A DNA stretch of 64,000 nucleotides from Sphingomonas sp. Leaf17 (GCF_001421505.1 NZ_LMKL01000001.1:248001-312000), one strand, 5' to 3'. Shown: positions 18,966 to 27,463, counted from the stretch's first letter. Notes: generated by a model from the letters alone, not told the origin. Numbers and translations: made by a program.

Positions 18966-20228
18966 ATGACCAGGTTCCTTATCGGCATCGCCGGCATCGC
19001 CGTCATCCTGGGGCTGGCCGTCCTGTTGTCGACCAACCGGCGCGCGATCCGGCTGCGGATCGTCGGCGCGGCCTTCGGCTTGCAGGTCGCGATCGCGGTG
19101 CTGGTGCTGTATTCCGACGCCGGCAAGCGCGTGCTTGGCATGTTGTCGGGCGGGGTATCGAACCTGCTCGGCTATTCGCAGAAAGGGACCGAGTTCCTGT
19201 TCGGCCCGCTCGCCTCGCCCGCGATCGGCGGCAACAGCTTCGCCATCGCCGCGCTGCCGGTCATCATCTTCTTCGCATCGCTGGTGTCGATCCTTTATTA
19301 TCTTGGGATCATGCAACTGGTCGTGCGCTGGGTCGGCGGCGGCATCGAGAAGGTGATCGGCGTATCAAAGGTCGAATCGCTGTGCGCGGCCGCCAACATC
19401 TTTGTCGGGCAGAGCGAATCGCCGCTCGTCATCCGCCCCTATCTGGCTGGCCTCACCCCGCCGCAGCTGTTCACGGTGATGACCAGCGGCATGGCCGGCG
19501 TCGCCGGCACCATCCTGGCCGCCTATGCGTCGATGGGGGTCAGCATCGACTATCTGCTCGCCGCCAGCTTCATGGCCGCGCCCGCCGGCATCCTGATGGC
19601 CAAGATCATCATGCCCGACGCGATCGTGCCGCCGCCGGGTGAATTGCCCTTGGGCGATGTGCGCGAGGACGAGGCGATTGCGCTAGCCGATGCGACCCAT
19701 GACGAGGAAAAGCCCGCCAACCTCATCATGGCGGCGGCTCAGGGCGCGCAGACCGGCGTGAAGCTGGCGGTCGCGGTCGGGGCGATGGTGCTGGCCTTTG
19801 TCGCGCTGGTCGCGCTCGCCAACGGGCTGCTCGGCGGTATCGGCAACTGGTTCGGGGTGGCCGATCTCAGCTTCCAGCGGATCCTGGGCTATGTATTCCA
19901 GCCGGTCATGGTCCTGCTGAACGTGCCGTGGAACGAGGCGGGAATCGCCGGCGGCCTGTTCGGCGAAAAGATCGTGCTGAACGAATTCGTCGCCTATATC
20001 GACCTGGCGAAACAGGCGCAGCAATTGTCGCCGCGCACCATCGCGGTCGTCACCTTTGCTCTGTGCGGTTTCGCCAACTTCTCCTCGATCGCGATCCAGA
20101 TGGCGGTCACCGGCAGCCTTGCCCCCAACCAGCGGCCGATGATCGCCAAGCTGGGCATCCGCGCGTTGCTGGCCGGCAGTCTGGCCAACCTGATGTCGGC
20201 CGCGCTTGCCGGACTGCTGATCGGATAA
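18966..20228 (+). CDS. Concentrative nucleoside transporter (NupC/CNT family)
   Basis: A 420-residue, multi-helix cation-coupled nucleoside importer. The CNT signatures are present: GGNSFAIAALPVIIFFASL near residue 80, NIFVGQSESPLVIRPYL near 145-162 (the substrate/ion-binding GQSEAPL-type motif), TSGMAGVAGTILAAYA near 177 and ALCGFANFSSIAIQ near 365. The cytoplasmic insert at about 220-245 is acidic. The ATG at 18966 begins directly with the first membrane helix. A palindromic repeat follows about 33 bases after the stop. Confidence 0.9.
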   Translation: MTRFLIGIAGIAVILGLAVLLSTNRRAIRLRIVGAAFGLQVAIAVLVLYSDAGKRVLGMLSGGVSNLLGYSQKGTEFLFGPLASPAIGGNSFAIAALPVIIFFASLVSILYYLGIMQLVVRWVGGGIEKVIGVSKVESLCAAANIFVGQSESPLVIRPYLAGLTPPQLFTVMTSGMAGVAGTILAAYASMGVSIDYLLAASFMAAPAGILMAKIIMPDAIVPPPGELPLGDVREDEAIALADATHDEEKPANLIMAAAQGAQTGVKLAVAVGAMVLAFVALVALANGLLGGIGNWFGVADLSFQRILGYVFQPVMVLLNVPWNEAGIAGGLFGEKIVLNEFVAYIDLAKQAQQLSPRTIAVVTFALCGFANFSSIAIQMAVTGSLAPNQRPMIAKLGIRALLAGSLANLMSAALAGLLIG

Positions 20229-20261
20229 AGGTCGTCGGGCGAAATCACCGCCCGCTTTCGT

Positions 20262-20340
20262 CCGTCATTGCGAGCGTAGCGAAACAATCCAGGGTGTCAC
20301 GGCTTGGCTCTGGATTGCTTCGCTACGCTCGCAATGACGG
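20262..20340. repeat. Palindromic repeat, CGTCATTGCGAGC family, copy 1
   Basis: The left arm 20262-20292 begins CCGTCATTGCGAGCGTAGCG. Its mirror fills 20310-20340, and they are nearly perfect 31-base arms around a 17-base loop. Further copies are at 22795-22873 and 26300-26379, with a truncated one at 27464-27494. This copy lies between convergent genes. Confidence 0.88.
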
Positions 20341-20347
20341 ATCAGAG

Positions 20348-20911
20348 TTAGCCCAGACACCCCTTCAACGCCGTGCTGAGCCGGCGCGCCTCCAGCGGCC
20401 CGAGTTCCACCCGCGCCGAAAGGCCAACCCGCCCGGCGGTCGCGCTCTCCTGCTGCCACATCAGCGTCGTCCCCGCCTTCGTCGCGCGCAGGACACCGGC
20501 CAGCTTCGCCATCGCCGCCGCATCGGTCCGCGCCGCCGACACGGCCAGCGTGAAGACACGCGCGTTCGCATAGGAACCGCTGGCCGCGAACCGCTGGCGC
20601 GCACCGCCGACGGTCAGGGTGGTGAGCACCCGGCGACTGCCCGTCGGCCCTTCGAACGCATCGAAATCGAACCCGCCGGGCTGGTCGCCGCCGACCGGCA
20701 CCGACAGCGCGATGCCCAGTGCGCCGGTCGCGTTGGGGCCAGAGGCGGTGCACTGGACCGCGAACCGTGCCGGCATGGTGGTCAAGCCGATCCGTGCCTG
20801 CCCGGTCAGCGTGACCGGTGCCGCCGCACTGGCCGGGCCGGCGACCACCATCGACACCGCCATCGCCGTTCCCATCAATACTTTCAGGGTCAAACCCGAA
20901 CGCGTCATCAT
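20348..20911 (-). CDS. Exported hypothetical protein
   Basis: A 187-residue protein with a clear signal peptide (MMTRSGLTLKVLMGTAMAVS, cleavage after the following GPASA). The mature part is rich in small residues and beta-prone (VTLTGQARIGLTTMPARF, VGLSARVELGPLEARRLS). It holds two Cys residues, near positions 68 and 185, which could form a disulfide in the periplasm. I recognise no family. It stands alone between a palindromic repeat and the divergent helicase gene. Two adjacent ATG codons (20911 and 20908) are both possible starts. Confidence 0.6.
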   Translation of the reverse strand: MMTRSGLTLKVLMGTAMAVSMVVAGPASAAAPVTLTGQARIGLTTMPARFAVQCTASGPNATGALGIALSVPVGGDQPGGFDFDAFEGPTGSRRVLTTLTVGGARQRFAASGSYANARVFTLAVSAARTDAAAMAKLAGVLRATKAGTTLMWQQESATAGRVGLSARVELGPLEARRLSTALKGCLG

Positions 20912-20971
20912 CCTGTCTCCGCAAAGCCTGTCCGGATACCGTATCGCGAACACCGCGTTCCTGTCGCCATC

Positions 20972-21000
20972 TTGACATACCGCAATGCAAAATGCATATG
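20972..21000 (+). promoter_or_regulatory. Possible sigma70-type promoter for the helicase gene
   Basis: TTGACA (20972-20977) is followed 17 bases later by a weak -10 CATATG (20995-21000). If used, it would give an untranslated leader of about 155 bases before the DEAD-box helicase, the length often seen for cold-induced helicase mRNAs. The poor -10 keeps this tentative. Confidence 0.35.
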
Positions 21001-21162
21001 GCGGCCATCGAGGCGTCTTGCAGCGTGATCGGCCCTTTGGGGTCCGGCTCCGCCTCGGTCAGATCCAACGGACTTCCCTATCACGCGGGGTGTCATTCTT
21101 CCCCGCCCCTCGCCGGCCTCGTTAGGCTCGCGGGCAGGGCATTTTTCGTGAGTCCCTTCCCT

Positions 21163-22593
21163 ATGTCCTTTTCCCATCTCGGCCTTGCCGAGCCGCTCGT
21201 CCGTGCGCTCGAAGCCAAGGGCTATACCAGCCCCACCCCGATCCAGGCGCAGGCCATTCCGATCTGTCTTGAGGGCGGCGACCTGCTCGGCATCGCGCAG
21301 ACCGGCACCGGCAAGACCGCGGCGTTCGTGCTGCCGTCGATCCAGCGCCTGACGGCGCAGGAAAAGCGCGTCCTGCCGACGCATTGCCGCATGCTCGTCC
21401 TCGCCCCGACGCGTGAACTCGTCAGCCAGATCGCCGACAGCGCTCGTGAATATGGCAAGTTTTCCAAGATGTCGGTCGCCACCGTGTTCGGCGGCACCAG
21501 CATCAACAAGAATCGCCAGGACATGAGCCGCGGCGTCGACATTCTCGTCGCGACCCCCGGCCGCCTGATCGATTGCGTCGAGCAGGGCTATATCAACCTG
21601 TCGATGATCGAGATTCTGGTGCTGGACGAGGCCGACCAGATGATGGACCTCGGCTTCATCCACGCGCTGCGCAAGATCGTGAAGATGATCCCGCGCAAGC
21701 GTCAGACGCTGTTCTTCTCGGCCACCATGCCGACGTCGATCCGCGATCTCGCGTCGCAGTTCCTGACCGATCCGCAGACCGTGTCGGTCAAGCCCGCCGC
21801 GACCACCGCCGAGCGCGTCGACCAGTATGTCACCTTCGTCAACCAGTCGGAAAAGCAGGCGCTGCTGACGATCACGCTGGGCGATCCCACGATCGACCGC
21901 GCGCTGGTCTTCACCCGCACCAAGCATGGCGCGGACCGCGTCGTGAAGCTGCTGGCCGGCAACGGCATCGCGTCCAACGCGATCCACGGCAACAAGAGTC
22001 AGGGCCAGCGCGAGCGGGCGCTGGGCGAGTTCAAGGCCGGCAAGGTCAAGATCCTCGTCGCCACCGACATCGCCGCGCGCGGCATCGACGTGTCGGGCGT
22101 CAGCCACGTCATCAACTTCGAATTGCCCAACGTCGCCGAGCAATATGTCCACCGCATCGGCCGCACCGCGCGTGCAGGCGCTAGCGGCACCGCCGTCGCG
22201 TTCTGCGCCGATGACGAGAAGGCGTATCTGCGCGATATCGAGAAGATCACGCGCCAGAAGGTGACCGTCCGCCCGCTGCCGGAGGATTTCAACCAGCATT
22301 CGAACGCGATCAAGGCGACCCGCGTCAAGGCGATCGGCGCTGATCCCGAGGCACGGATCGACCGTCCGCGCGCCGAGCGTGGTCCGCCGCGTCCGCGTGC
22401 GACCCATGCCCCGACGGCAACCAACGGCCGTAACTATGCCGGCGCCAGCCGTGGCGGCGCAAGCGGCGGCGGCCAGGGCGGTCGCAGCGGTGGCGGCCAG
22501 GGAGGCGGCGGTCGCGGTGGCCAGGGCGGTGGTCGCAGCGGCGGCGGTCGTGGCGGCCAGGGTCGTGGCACGGGTTCCGCAACCGTCCGGTAA
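21163..22593 (+). CDS. rhlE: DEAD-box RNA helicase, RhlE type with Gly/Arg-rich tail
   Basis: A 476-residue ATP-dependent RNA helicase. The motifs, in order, are: Q motif near YTSPTPIQAQ (21-30), AQTGTGKT (45-52), APTRELVSQ, TPGRLID, VLDEADQM near 155, SATMP, VFTRTKHGADRVV, DIAARGIDV and HRIGRTARAG. After about residue 400 the tail is basic, then a Gly/Gln/Arg/Ser repeat (such as GGGQGGRSGGGQGGGGRGGQ), a likely RNA-binding region. RhlE-like helicases remodel ribosomes and join RNA degradation complexes. The ATG at 21163 gives the standard SFSHLGL start. The gene name is by similarity only. Confidence 0.9.
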   Translation: MSFSHLGLAEPLVRALEAKGYTSPTPIQAQAIPICLEGGDLLGIAQTGTGKTAAFVLPSIQRLTAQEKRVLPTHCRMLVLAPTRELVSQIADSAREYGKFSKMSVATVFGGTSINKNRQDMSRGVDILVATPGRLIDCVEQGYINLSMIEILVLDEADQMMDLGFIHALRKIVKMIPRKRQTLFFSATMPTSIRDLASQFLTDPQTVSVKPAATTAERVDQYVTFVNQSEKQALLTITLGDPTIDRALVFTRTKHGADRVVKLLAGNGIASNAIHGNKSQGQRERALGEFKAGKVKILVATDIAARGIDVSGVSHVINFELPNVAEQYVHRIGRTARAGASGTAVAFCADDEKAYLRDIEKITRQKVTVRPLPEDFNQHSNAIKATRVKAIGADPEARIDRPRAERGPPRPRATHAPTATNGRNYAGASRGGASGGGQGGRSGGGQGGGGRGGQGGGRSGGGRGGQGRGTGSATVR

Positions 22594-22644
22594 TCACGCA
22601 ACGCCTCCATTCCGGTGGAGCGTCATGCGATGAGCGACAATTTC

Positions 22645-22689
22645 CCCGCCATCGGCTTGCGACCTTCGCAGGCTGGTGGCGGGATTTTT
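22645..22689 (+). terminator. Intrinsic terminator-like hairpin after the helicase
   Basis: CCCGCCA (22645-22651) pairs with TGGCGGG (22677-22683). An inner stem GCTTGCGA (22655-22662)/TCGCAGGC (22666-22673) has loop CCT. ATTTTT follows the outer stem. It lies 52 bases past the helicase stop and probably ends its transcript. Confidence 0.65.
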
Positions 22690-22794
22690 GCGTCTTGGTC
22701 CCGATCGCAATCACGCGATTTGGTGGAATCCCGATGGCCACGCCAGGTTCGACGGCCTTCCAACCATGCACAAGCGCACAGCACCATAAGACTA

Positions 22795-22873
22795 CCGTCA
22801 TTGCGAGCGTAGCGAAGCAATCCAGGGCCGTATCACGACGCCCTGGATTGCTTCGCTACGCTCGCAATGACGG
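22795..22873. repeat. Palindromic repeat, CGTCATTGCGAGC family, copy 2
   Basis: Perfect 34-base inverted arms, 22795-22828 and 22840-22873, surround an 11-base loop. This is the best-preserved copy in the window. It is upstream of the thiolase gene. Confidence 0.9.
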
Positions 22874-22976
22874 CCGCGCCGTGTTTTCGATAATCGGGTA
22901 TCCTTGGCGTTGGTTGCCGCCCAAGCGGTTATCGGCGACAGTGGGCGTCGAGAATAAAAGCAACGGAGAGAACGGC

Positions 22977-24146
22977 ATGGCACAGGCCTATATCGTCGAA
23001 GCGGTGCGGACCGCCGGCGGTCGGCGCGGCGGACGGCTGGCGGGGTGGCATCCGGCCGACATGGCCGGCGCGATGCTCGATGCGGTCGTCGACCGATCGG
23101 GGATCGACCCGGCCGCGATCGACGACGTCATCATGGGGTGCGTCAGCCAGGGGGGCGAACAGGGTTTCCAGATCGGACGCGGCGCGGTGCTCGCCTCCCA
23201 CCTGCCGCAATCCGTTCCCGCCGTCAGCATCGACCGCCAGTGCGGCAGTTCGCAACAGGCGATCCACTTCGCCGCTCAGGCGGTGATGTCGGGCACGCAG
23301 GACGTGGTGATCGCCGCCGGGGTGGAATCCATGACCCGCGTGCCGATGGGATCGACCGCCGCGCTGTTCGCGCAGGCCGGTCTTGGCCATGCCAAATCGC
23401 CGCGTCAGGAGGCGCGCTATCCCGGCGTGCAGTTCAGCCAGTTTCTGGGTGCGGAGATGATCGCCGACAAATACGGTTTCACGCGCGACCGGCTCGACGC
23501 CTACGCGCTCGAAAGCCACCGTCGCGCCGCCGCGGCCACGACCTGCGGCGACTTCGCCGGTGAGATCGTCGCGCTGCCGGTCGAGACGCCGGGCGGCATC
23601 GTCCTGCACGACCGCGACGAGGGGATCCGCTTCGACGCCACCCGAGAGTCGATCGGATCGGTGCGGCTGTTGCAGGCGGGCGGCCGGATCAGCGCCGCCA
23701 ATGCCAGCCAGATCTGCGACGGGGCCAGCGCGGTGCTGGTCGTCAGCGAAGCGGCGTTGAAGGTCCATGGCCTCACCCCGATGGCGCGGATCCATACGCT
23801 GACCGTCACCGCCGGCGATCCGGTCATCATGCTGGAGGAGCCATTGTTCGCGACCGACCGCGCCCTGCAACGCGCCGGCCTGTCGATCGGCGATATCGAC
23901 CTGTACGAGGTGAACGAGGCGTTCGCGCCAATTCCGCTTGCCTGGGCGCAGCATGTCGGCGCGGATCCGGCGCGGATGAACGTCAATGGCGGGGCCATCG
24001 CGCTCGGCCATCCACTGGGCGCGAGCGGTACGAAGCTGATGGCGACCCTGGTCCATGCACTGCACAAACGCGGCGGGCGTTACGGCCTGCAGACGATGTG
24101 CGAGGGCGGTGGGATCGCCAATGTCACCATCATCGAGCGGCTTTGA
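22977..24146 (+). CDS. Acetyl-CoA acetyltransferase / 3-ketoacyl-CoA thiolase
   Basis: A 389-residue thiolase that forms or cleaves 3-ketoacyl-CoA. Nucleophile Cys89 lies in SIDRQCGSSQQAIHFA, His near 344 in GGAIALGHPLGASG, and the second Cys near 376 in MCEGGGIANV. Chain-length specificity is not clear. The motif order fits both the acetyltransferase (FadA/ThlA-like) and steroid or acyl degradative FadA forms. GGAGAG precedes the ATG at 22977. The next gene, an acyl-CoA thioesterase, starts four bases after the stop, so the two are likely co-transcribed. Confidence 0.92.
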   Translation: MAQAYIVEAVRTAGGRRGGRLAGWHPADMAGAMLDAVVDRSGIDPAAIDDVIMGCVSQGGEQGFQIGRGAVLASHLPQSVPAVSIDRQCGSSQQAIHFAAQAVMSGTQDVVIAAGVESMTRVPMGSTAALFAQAGLGHAKSPRQEARYPGVQFSQFLGAEMIADKYGFTRDRLDAYALESHRRAAAATTCGDFAGEIVALPVETPGGIVLHDRDEGIRFDATRESIGSVRLLQAGGRISAANASQICDGASAVLVVSEAALKVHGLTPMARIHTLTVTAGDPVIMLEEPLFATDRALQRAGLSIGDIDLYEVNEAFAPIPLAWAQHVGADPARMNVNGGAIALGHPLGASGTKLMATLVHALHKRGGRYGLQTMCEGGGIANVTIIERL

Positions 24147-24149
24147 TTG

Positions 24150-24584
24150 ATGGCGCGCCCCGAAGCATGGCGGCTGGACCCCGCCGCCTACCCTTACACG
24201 ACCACGATCCAGACCCGGTTCCAGGATCTCGATCCGCTGGGCCACATCAACAACGTGGCGATGGCCGCACTGTTTGAAAGCGGACGGGTGCGGTTCAACC
24301 GGGCGATGGGCCTGATGGCGTTTCGCGATCACCGCTGGCTGGTCGCGCAGGTGATCGTCAATTACCTTGCGGAGGGGCAGTTCCCCGCCGACGTGGAGAT
24401 CGCCACCGGCATCGGTCGGATCGGCACGCGGAGCTGGCACCTGCTGTCCGCCGCCTTCCAGGACGGCGTCGCCATCGCCACCTGCGACGTGGTGCTGGTA
24501 ATGAGCGCGGAAACCGGCGCGACACGCTTTCCCGACGGTTTCCGGGAGGCGCTGGAGGGCTTCAGGGCGCGCGCCGACGGGTAG
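24150..24584 (+). CDS. 4HBT hotdog acyl-CoA thioesterase
   Basis: A 144-residue hotdog-fold thioesterase with the textbook active-site block TRFQDLDPLGHINNVAMAAL (residues 19-38), followed by a helix FESGRVRFNRAMG. Asp and Asn in this block are the catalytic positions of the 4HBT family. It starts four bases after the thiolase stop and probably releases free acids from CoA esters in the same route. The ATG at 24150 is preferred to an overlapping TTG at 24147. Confidence 0.85.
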   Translation: MARPEAWRLDPAAYPYTTTIQTRFQDLDPLGHINNVAMAALFESGRVRFNRAMGLMAFRDHRWLVAQVIVNYLAEGQFPADVEIATGIGRIGTRSWHLLSAAFQDGVAIATCDVVLVMSAETGATRFPDGFREALEGFRARADG

Positions 24585-24595
24585 GCGCGCCGATT

Positions 24596-25390
24596 TCAAT
24601 CCACAAAGGACGCCGCACGCTTTTCCATGTTCGCGCGGACCTGTTCGATCTGGTTGGCGGTGCGGATGACCTTCAGCTGTTCGTCGGACTCGGCGCGCAG
24701 GATCGTCGCGGCATCGGCGTCGGCGGCCAGGTTGAACAACCGCTTCGATCCCCGGATCGCGTCTGGGTTCTTCGCCGCGATGTCGTGCGCCAGCGTCATG
24801 GCCGCGGCATGCGGGTCGTCGGCCAGCCGCGTGACGAAGCCAAGCTGCGCTGCCTCCGCCGCATCGAATTCACGCGCGGTATAGGTCAGTTCGCGCAACA
24901 CGTCGTCACGCGCCAGCCCGCGCCACAGCGCGATGCCGGCCATGTCGGGGACCAGCCCCCAGTGCGTCTCGCGGATTGCAAACCGGGTCGCCGGGTGCGC
25001 GATGCGGATATCCGCACCCGACATGATCTGGAAACCGCCACCAAACGCGACACCGTGCACCGCGCAGATGACCGGCACCGGCAGCGTGCGCCAGCCCCAG
25101 GCAACCTGTTGCGGCCCGTTGGCCGGACCATGCGTGCGCGTGTCCAGCGACAGGCCCGACCCGCCGCCCGCCATCGACGCCATGTCCAACCCGGCACAGA
25201 ACGCCCGCCCCTCCCCCGACAGCACCACGACGCGAACCCCGGCCATGCTCGCCAACCGGTCGATCATGCCCGCGATCTGGTCGAACATCGCCGGATCGAG
25301 CGCGTTCATCTTGTCCGCGCGGTTCAGCCGGACGTCGGCAATGCCGCCATCGACGGCCAGGGTCAGGCGATCCGTCAGGCGATCCGTCAT
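24596..25390 (-). CDS. Enoyl-CoA hydratase/isomerase (crotonase) family protein
   Basis: A 264-residue crotonase-fold enzyme. CoA binding and the oxyanion hole are formed by GRAFCAGLDMASMAG near residues 61-75 and HGVAFGGGFQIMSGADIRIA near 112-131. The Glu that catalyses hydration in ECH is not obvious in the second block, where the sequence reads RETHWGLVPDMAGIAL, so a specialised isomerase or hydrolase is possible. The first codons are a 12-base tandem repeat (TDRLTDRL), so translation could begin after it without loss. Convergent with the thioesterase, with 11 bases between stops. Confidence 0.85.
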   Translation of the reverse strand: MTDRLTDRLTLAVDGGIADVRLNRADKMNALDPAMFDQIAGMIDRLASMAGVRVVVLSGEGRAFCAGLDMASMAGGGSGLSLDTRTHGPANGPQQVAWGWRTLPVPVICAVHGVAFGGGFQIMSGADIRIAHPATRFAIRETHWGLVPDMAGIALWRGLARDDVLRELTYTAREFDAAEAAQLGFVTRLADDPHAAAMTLAHDIAAKNPDAIRGSKRLFNLAADADAATILRAESDEQLKVIRTANQIEQVRANMEKRAASFVD

Positions 25391-25480
25391 GCACTCTCTC
25401 CCGTTTCGATCCGAAACCTAGCGCGGGGCCAAGCCGGGGGCAATTGCACACGCGCGGCGAGCGTGTAGAGCCTTGTCCGC

Positions 25481-25906
25481 ATGTTCACGTTCGATATCCA
25501 ACGGTTCCTCAATTCCAAGCTGGCAGGACATGGTGGCCGGCTGGGGCTGACCTATCACGCGCATGGCGACGACTGGGTCGAACTGGCCCTGCCCTACAGC
25601 ACAGAGCAGATCGGCGATCCCGAAACAGGTGTCATCGCGTCCGGTCCGATCGTGACGATGATGGACATGGCGACCAGTCTGGCGGTCTGGCACAAGCGCG
25701 GGATGTTCGTGCCGCAGGCGACGCTGGACCTGCGCGTCGATTATCTGCGCCCCGCCACGCCGGGCAGGACGGTGATCGGCCACGGCGAATGTTACCGGAT
25801 CACCCGCGCCATCGCGTTCGTTCGGGGTCAGGCGCATGACGGCGATCCGTCCGATCCGCTGGCGCATGTCGCCGGCACCTTCATGTCGATCGAGGCGCAA
25901 CCATGA
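25481..25906 (+). CDS. PaaI-type hotdog thioesterase, first of a pair
   Basis: A 141-residue hotdog protein with PaaI-family features: GVIASGPIVTMMDMATSLAV near residues 48-67 (helix with the catalytic Asp) and ATLDLRVDYLRPATPGRTVI near 79-98. It hydrolyses acyl- or arylacyl-CoA. Together with the next gene, whose ATG overlaps its stop by four bases, it may form a hetero-oligomer, because such tandem PaaI genes are common in alphaproteobacteria. It is divergent from the crotonase gene (about 90 bases between starts). Confidence 0.8.
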   Translation: MFTFDIQRFLNSKLAGHGGRLGLTYHAHGDDWVELALPYSTEQIGDPETGVIASGPIVTMMDMATSLAVWHKRGMFVPQATLDLRVDYLRPATPGRTVIGHGECYRITRAIAFVRGQAHDGDPSDPLAHVAGTFMSIEAQP

Positions 25907-26286
25907 CCACGCTGCCGCCTTATGCCGCGCTGCTGGGTCTGGCGGTCGAACCGGGCGATGAGGCTCCGGTGCTGGTGATGCCGTTCGACGATGCGGTCAT
26001 CGGTCGCCCCGGCTTTCTGCACGGCGGTGCGATCGCCGGACTGCTGGAAGTCGCCGCCATCGCCGCGTTGCAACAGGCGCTGGCGGTCGAGGGCGGTGGA
26101 CGGATCAAGCCGGTCAACGTCACCATCGACTTCATGCGCGGCGGTCGCGACAAGCCCACGCGGGCGGCGGGCATCGTCACCCGCCTCGGCACACGCGTCG
26201 CCAATGTCGAGGCGGTGGCGTGGCAGGACGACCGGTCCAGGCCGATCGCGGCGGCGCGGATGAACTATCTGCTGGTGCGGGGGTAG
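25903..26286 (+). CDS. PaaI-type hotdog thioesterase, second of a pair
   Basis: A 127-residue hotdog protein. GRPGFLHGGAIAGLLEVAAI at residues 29-48 is the PaaI signature (HGG before the central helix). VNVTIDFMRGGRDKPTRA near 70-87 forms the substrate-tunnel strand. Its substrate is unknown. The start overlaps the upstream thioesterase stop as ATGA, so translation is coupled. A palindromic repeat begins 14 bases past the stop. Confidence 0.8.
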   Translation: MTTLPPYAALLGLAVEPGDEAPVLVMPFDDAVIGRPGFLHGGAIAGLLEVAAIAALQQALAVEGGGRIKPVNVTIDFMRGGRDKPTRAAGIVTRLGTRVANVEAVAWQDDRSRPIAAARMNYLLVRG

Positions 26287-26299
26287 CGGACAATAAGAC

Positions 26300-26379
26300 C
26301 CGTCATTGCGAGCGCAGCGAAGCAATCCAGAGCCACGGGCTAGACGCTCTGGATTGCTTCGCGACGCTCGCAATGACGG
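26300..26379. repeat. Palindromic repeat, CGTCATTGCGAGC family, copy 3
   Basis: The left arm begins at 26300 (CCGTCATTGCGAGCGCAGCG) and the right arm ends at 26379. They are about 31-base arms with paired changes (GCGCAGCG against CGCGACGC, mostly compensated). It lies between convergent thioesterase and nagZ. Confidence 0.88.
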
Positions 26380-26395
26380 TCTTGGTTGGCAGACC

Positions 26396-27397
26396 TCACG
26401 CCAGCGCGAGTAGTGAATCCCGCTTGGCGATCAGGGCCGCGAAGTCGCCCTGCGGCGGCACCAGCGTCGCCATCGCCCGATCGAGCCGCGCCAGCGATAT
26501 CGCCGCGATGTCGTCCAGCCGCCCGGCGATCTCGACCATCTCGTCCATCCGCGCCCAGCAATCGAGCACCACGTCACAACCGGCGGCGATAGCGCCTGCC
26601 GCCTTTTCGCCCGCCGTCCCCGACAGCGCCTTCATGTCGATATCGTCGGTCATCAGCAGGCCGTCGAAGCCGATGCGGCCACGGATGATCTCGGCGATGA
26701 CGGTCGGCGACAGCGTGGCCGGACGCTCGGCGTCCCACGCCTGATAGACGATGTGCGACGTCATCGCCATCGGCGCGCCCCGCAGCGACTGGAACGGTTC
26801 GAGGTCGATCGCGAGGTCCGCATCGGATGCGGTGACGGTCGGCAGCAGATGGTGCGAATCAACGATCGCGCGACCATGGCCGGGCATGTGCTTGACGACA
26901 CCGACGACCCCGCCGGCCGCCAGCCCCTCCAGCGTGGCCCGGCCGAGCGCCGCCACGCGCATCGGGTCGCGACCATAGGCGCGGCAACTGATCGCCTCGG
27001 TCGTGTCGGGTTGCACCACGTCGAGCAGCGGCAGGCAGTCGACGGTGATGCCGACTTCGTGCAGTATCAGCCCGAGTCCTTCCGCATTGGCGCGCGCGGC
27101 CTGGATCGCCGACATCGGCGCGATCTCGTACAGCGCATCGAACGCGGGCCCGGCGGGAAACGCCGGCCATTCGGGCGGGGCCATCCGCGCGACCCGCCCG
27201 CCCTCCTGATCGATCAGGATCGGCAAATCATCCCGCCCGGTCAGGTCGCGAAGCGAATCGGTCAGCGCACGCACCTGCGCGCGCGTTTCGATATTGCGGC
27301 GGAACAGGATGAAGCCCGCCGGCGCGCTGTCGGTGAAGAAGGCGGCCTCGTCGGCGGTCAGGGTCGGGCCGGACAGGCCGAAGATAACGGGTTTCAT
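26396..27397 (-). CDS. nagZ: Beta-N-acetylhexosaminidase NagZ
   Basis: Cytoplasmic GH3 enzyme that removes N-acetylglucosamine from anhydro-muropeptides in cell-wall recycling. Its 333 residues are typical. Visible motifs are ILIDQEGGRVARM near residue 61 and KHMPGHGRAIVDSHH near 165-179, which carries the flexible catalytic His/Asp loop of NagZ. The nucleophile region LLMTDDIDMKAL is near 245. No signal peptide. It is the third gene of argS-SPOR-nagZ. The 107-base gap from the SPOR gene holds a shortened palindromic repeat. Confidence 0.93.
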   Translation of the reverse strand: MKPVIFGLSGPTLTADEAAFFTDSAPAGFILFRRNIETRAQVRALTDSLRDLTGRDDLPILIDQEGGRVARMAPPEWPAFPAGPAFDALYEIAPMSAIQAARANAEGLGLILHEVGITVDCLPLLDVVQPDTTEAISCRAYGRDPMRVAALGRATLEGLAAGGVVGVVKHMPGHGRAIVDSHHLLPTVTASDADLAIDLEPFQSLRGAPMAMTSHIVYQAWDAERPATLSPTVIAEIIRGRIGFDGLLMTDDIDMKALSGTAGEKAAGAIAAGCDVVLDCWARMDEMVEIAGRLDDIAAISLARLDRAMATLVPPQGDFAALIAKRDSLLALA

Positions 27398-27463
27398 GGA
27401 CGCAGGGTTAGCGAAGCGCGCGGTCGGGGGGAACCATCGTTATCGGGATCCCCCGCCGACCCT

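Larger units (their letters stand above)
22594..22976. other. Intergenic region with terminator and repeat, no gene
   Basis: This 383-base gap between the helicase and the thiolase holds a weak CCTCCA/TGGAGC stem at about 22604-22619, the terminator-like hairpin at 22645-22689 and a palindromic repeat at 22795-22873. The remaining 100 bases before the thiolase should contain its promoter. No coding frame in it looks real. Confidence 0.6.

Noticed and set aside
20262-22873. CRISPR-like regularly repeated palindromes
   Set aside because: The copies are kilobases apart in separate intergenic gaps with no spacers and no cas genes. They are interspersed palindromic repeats.
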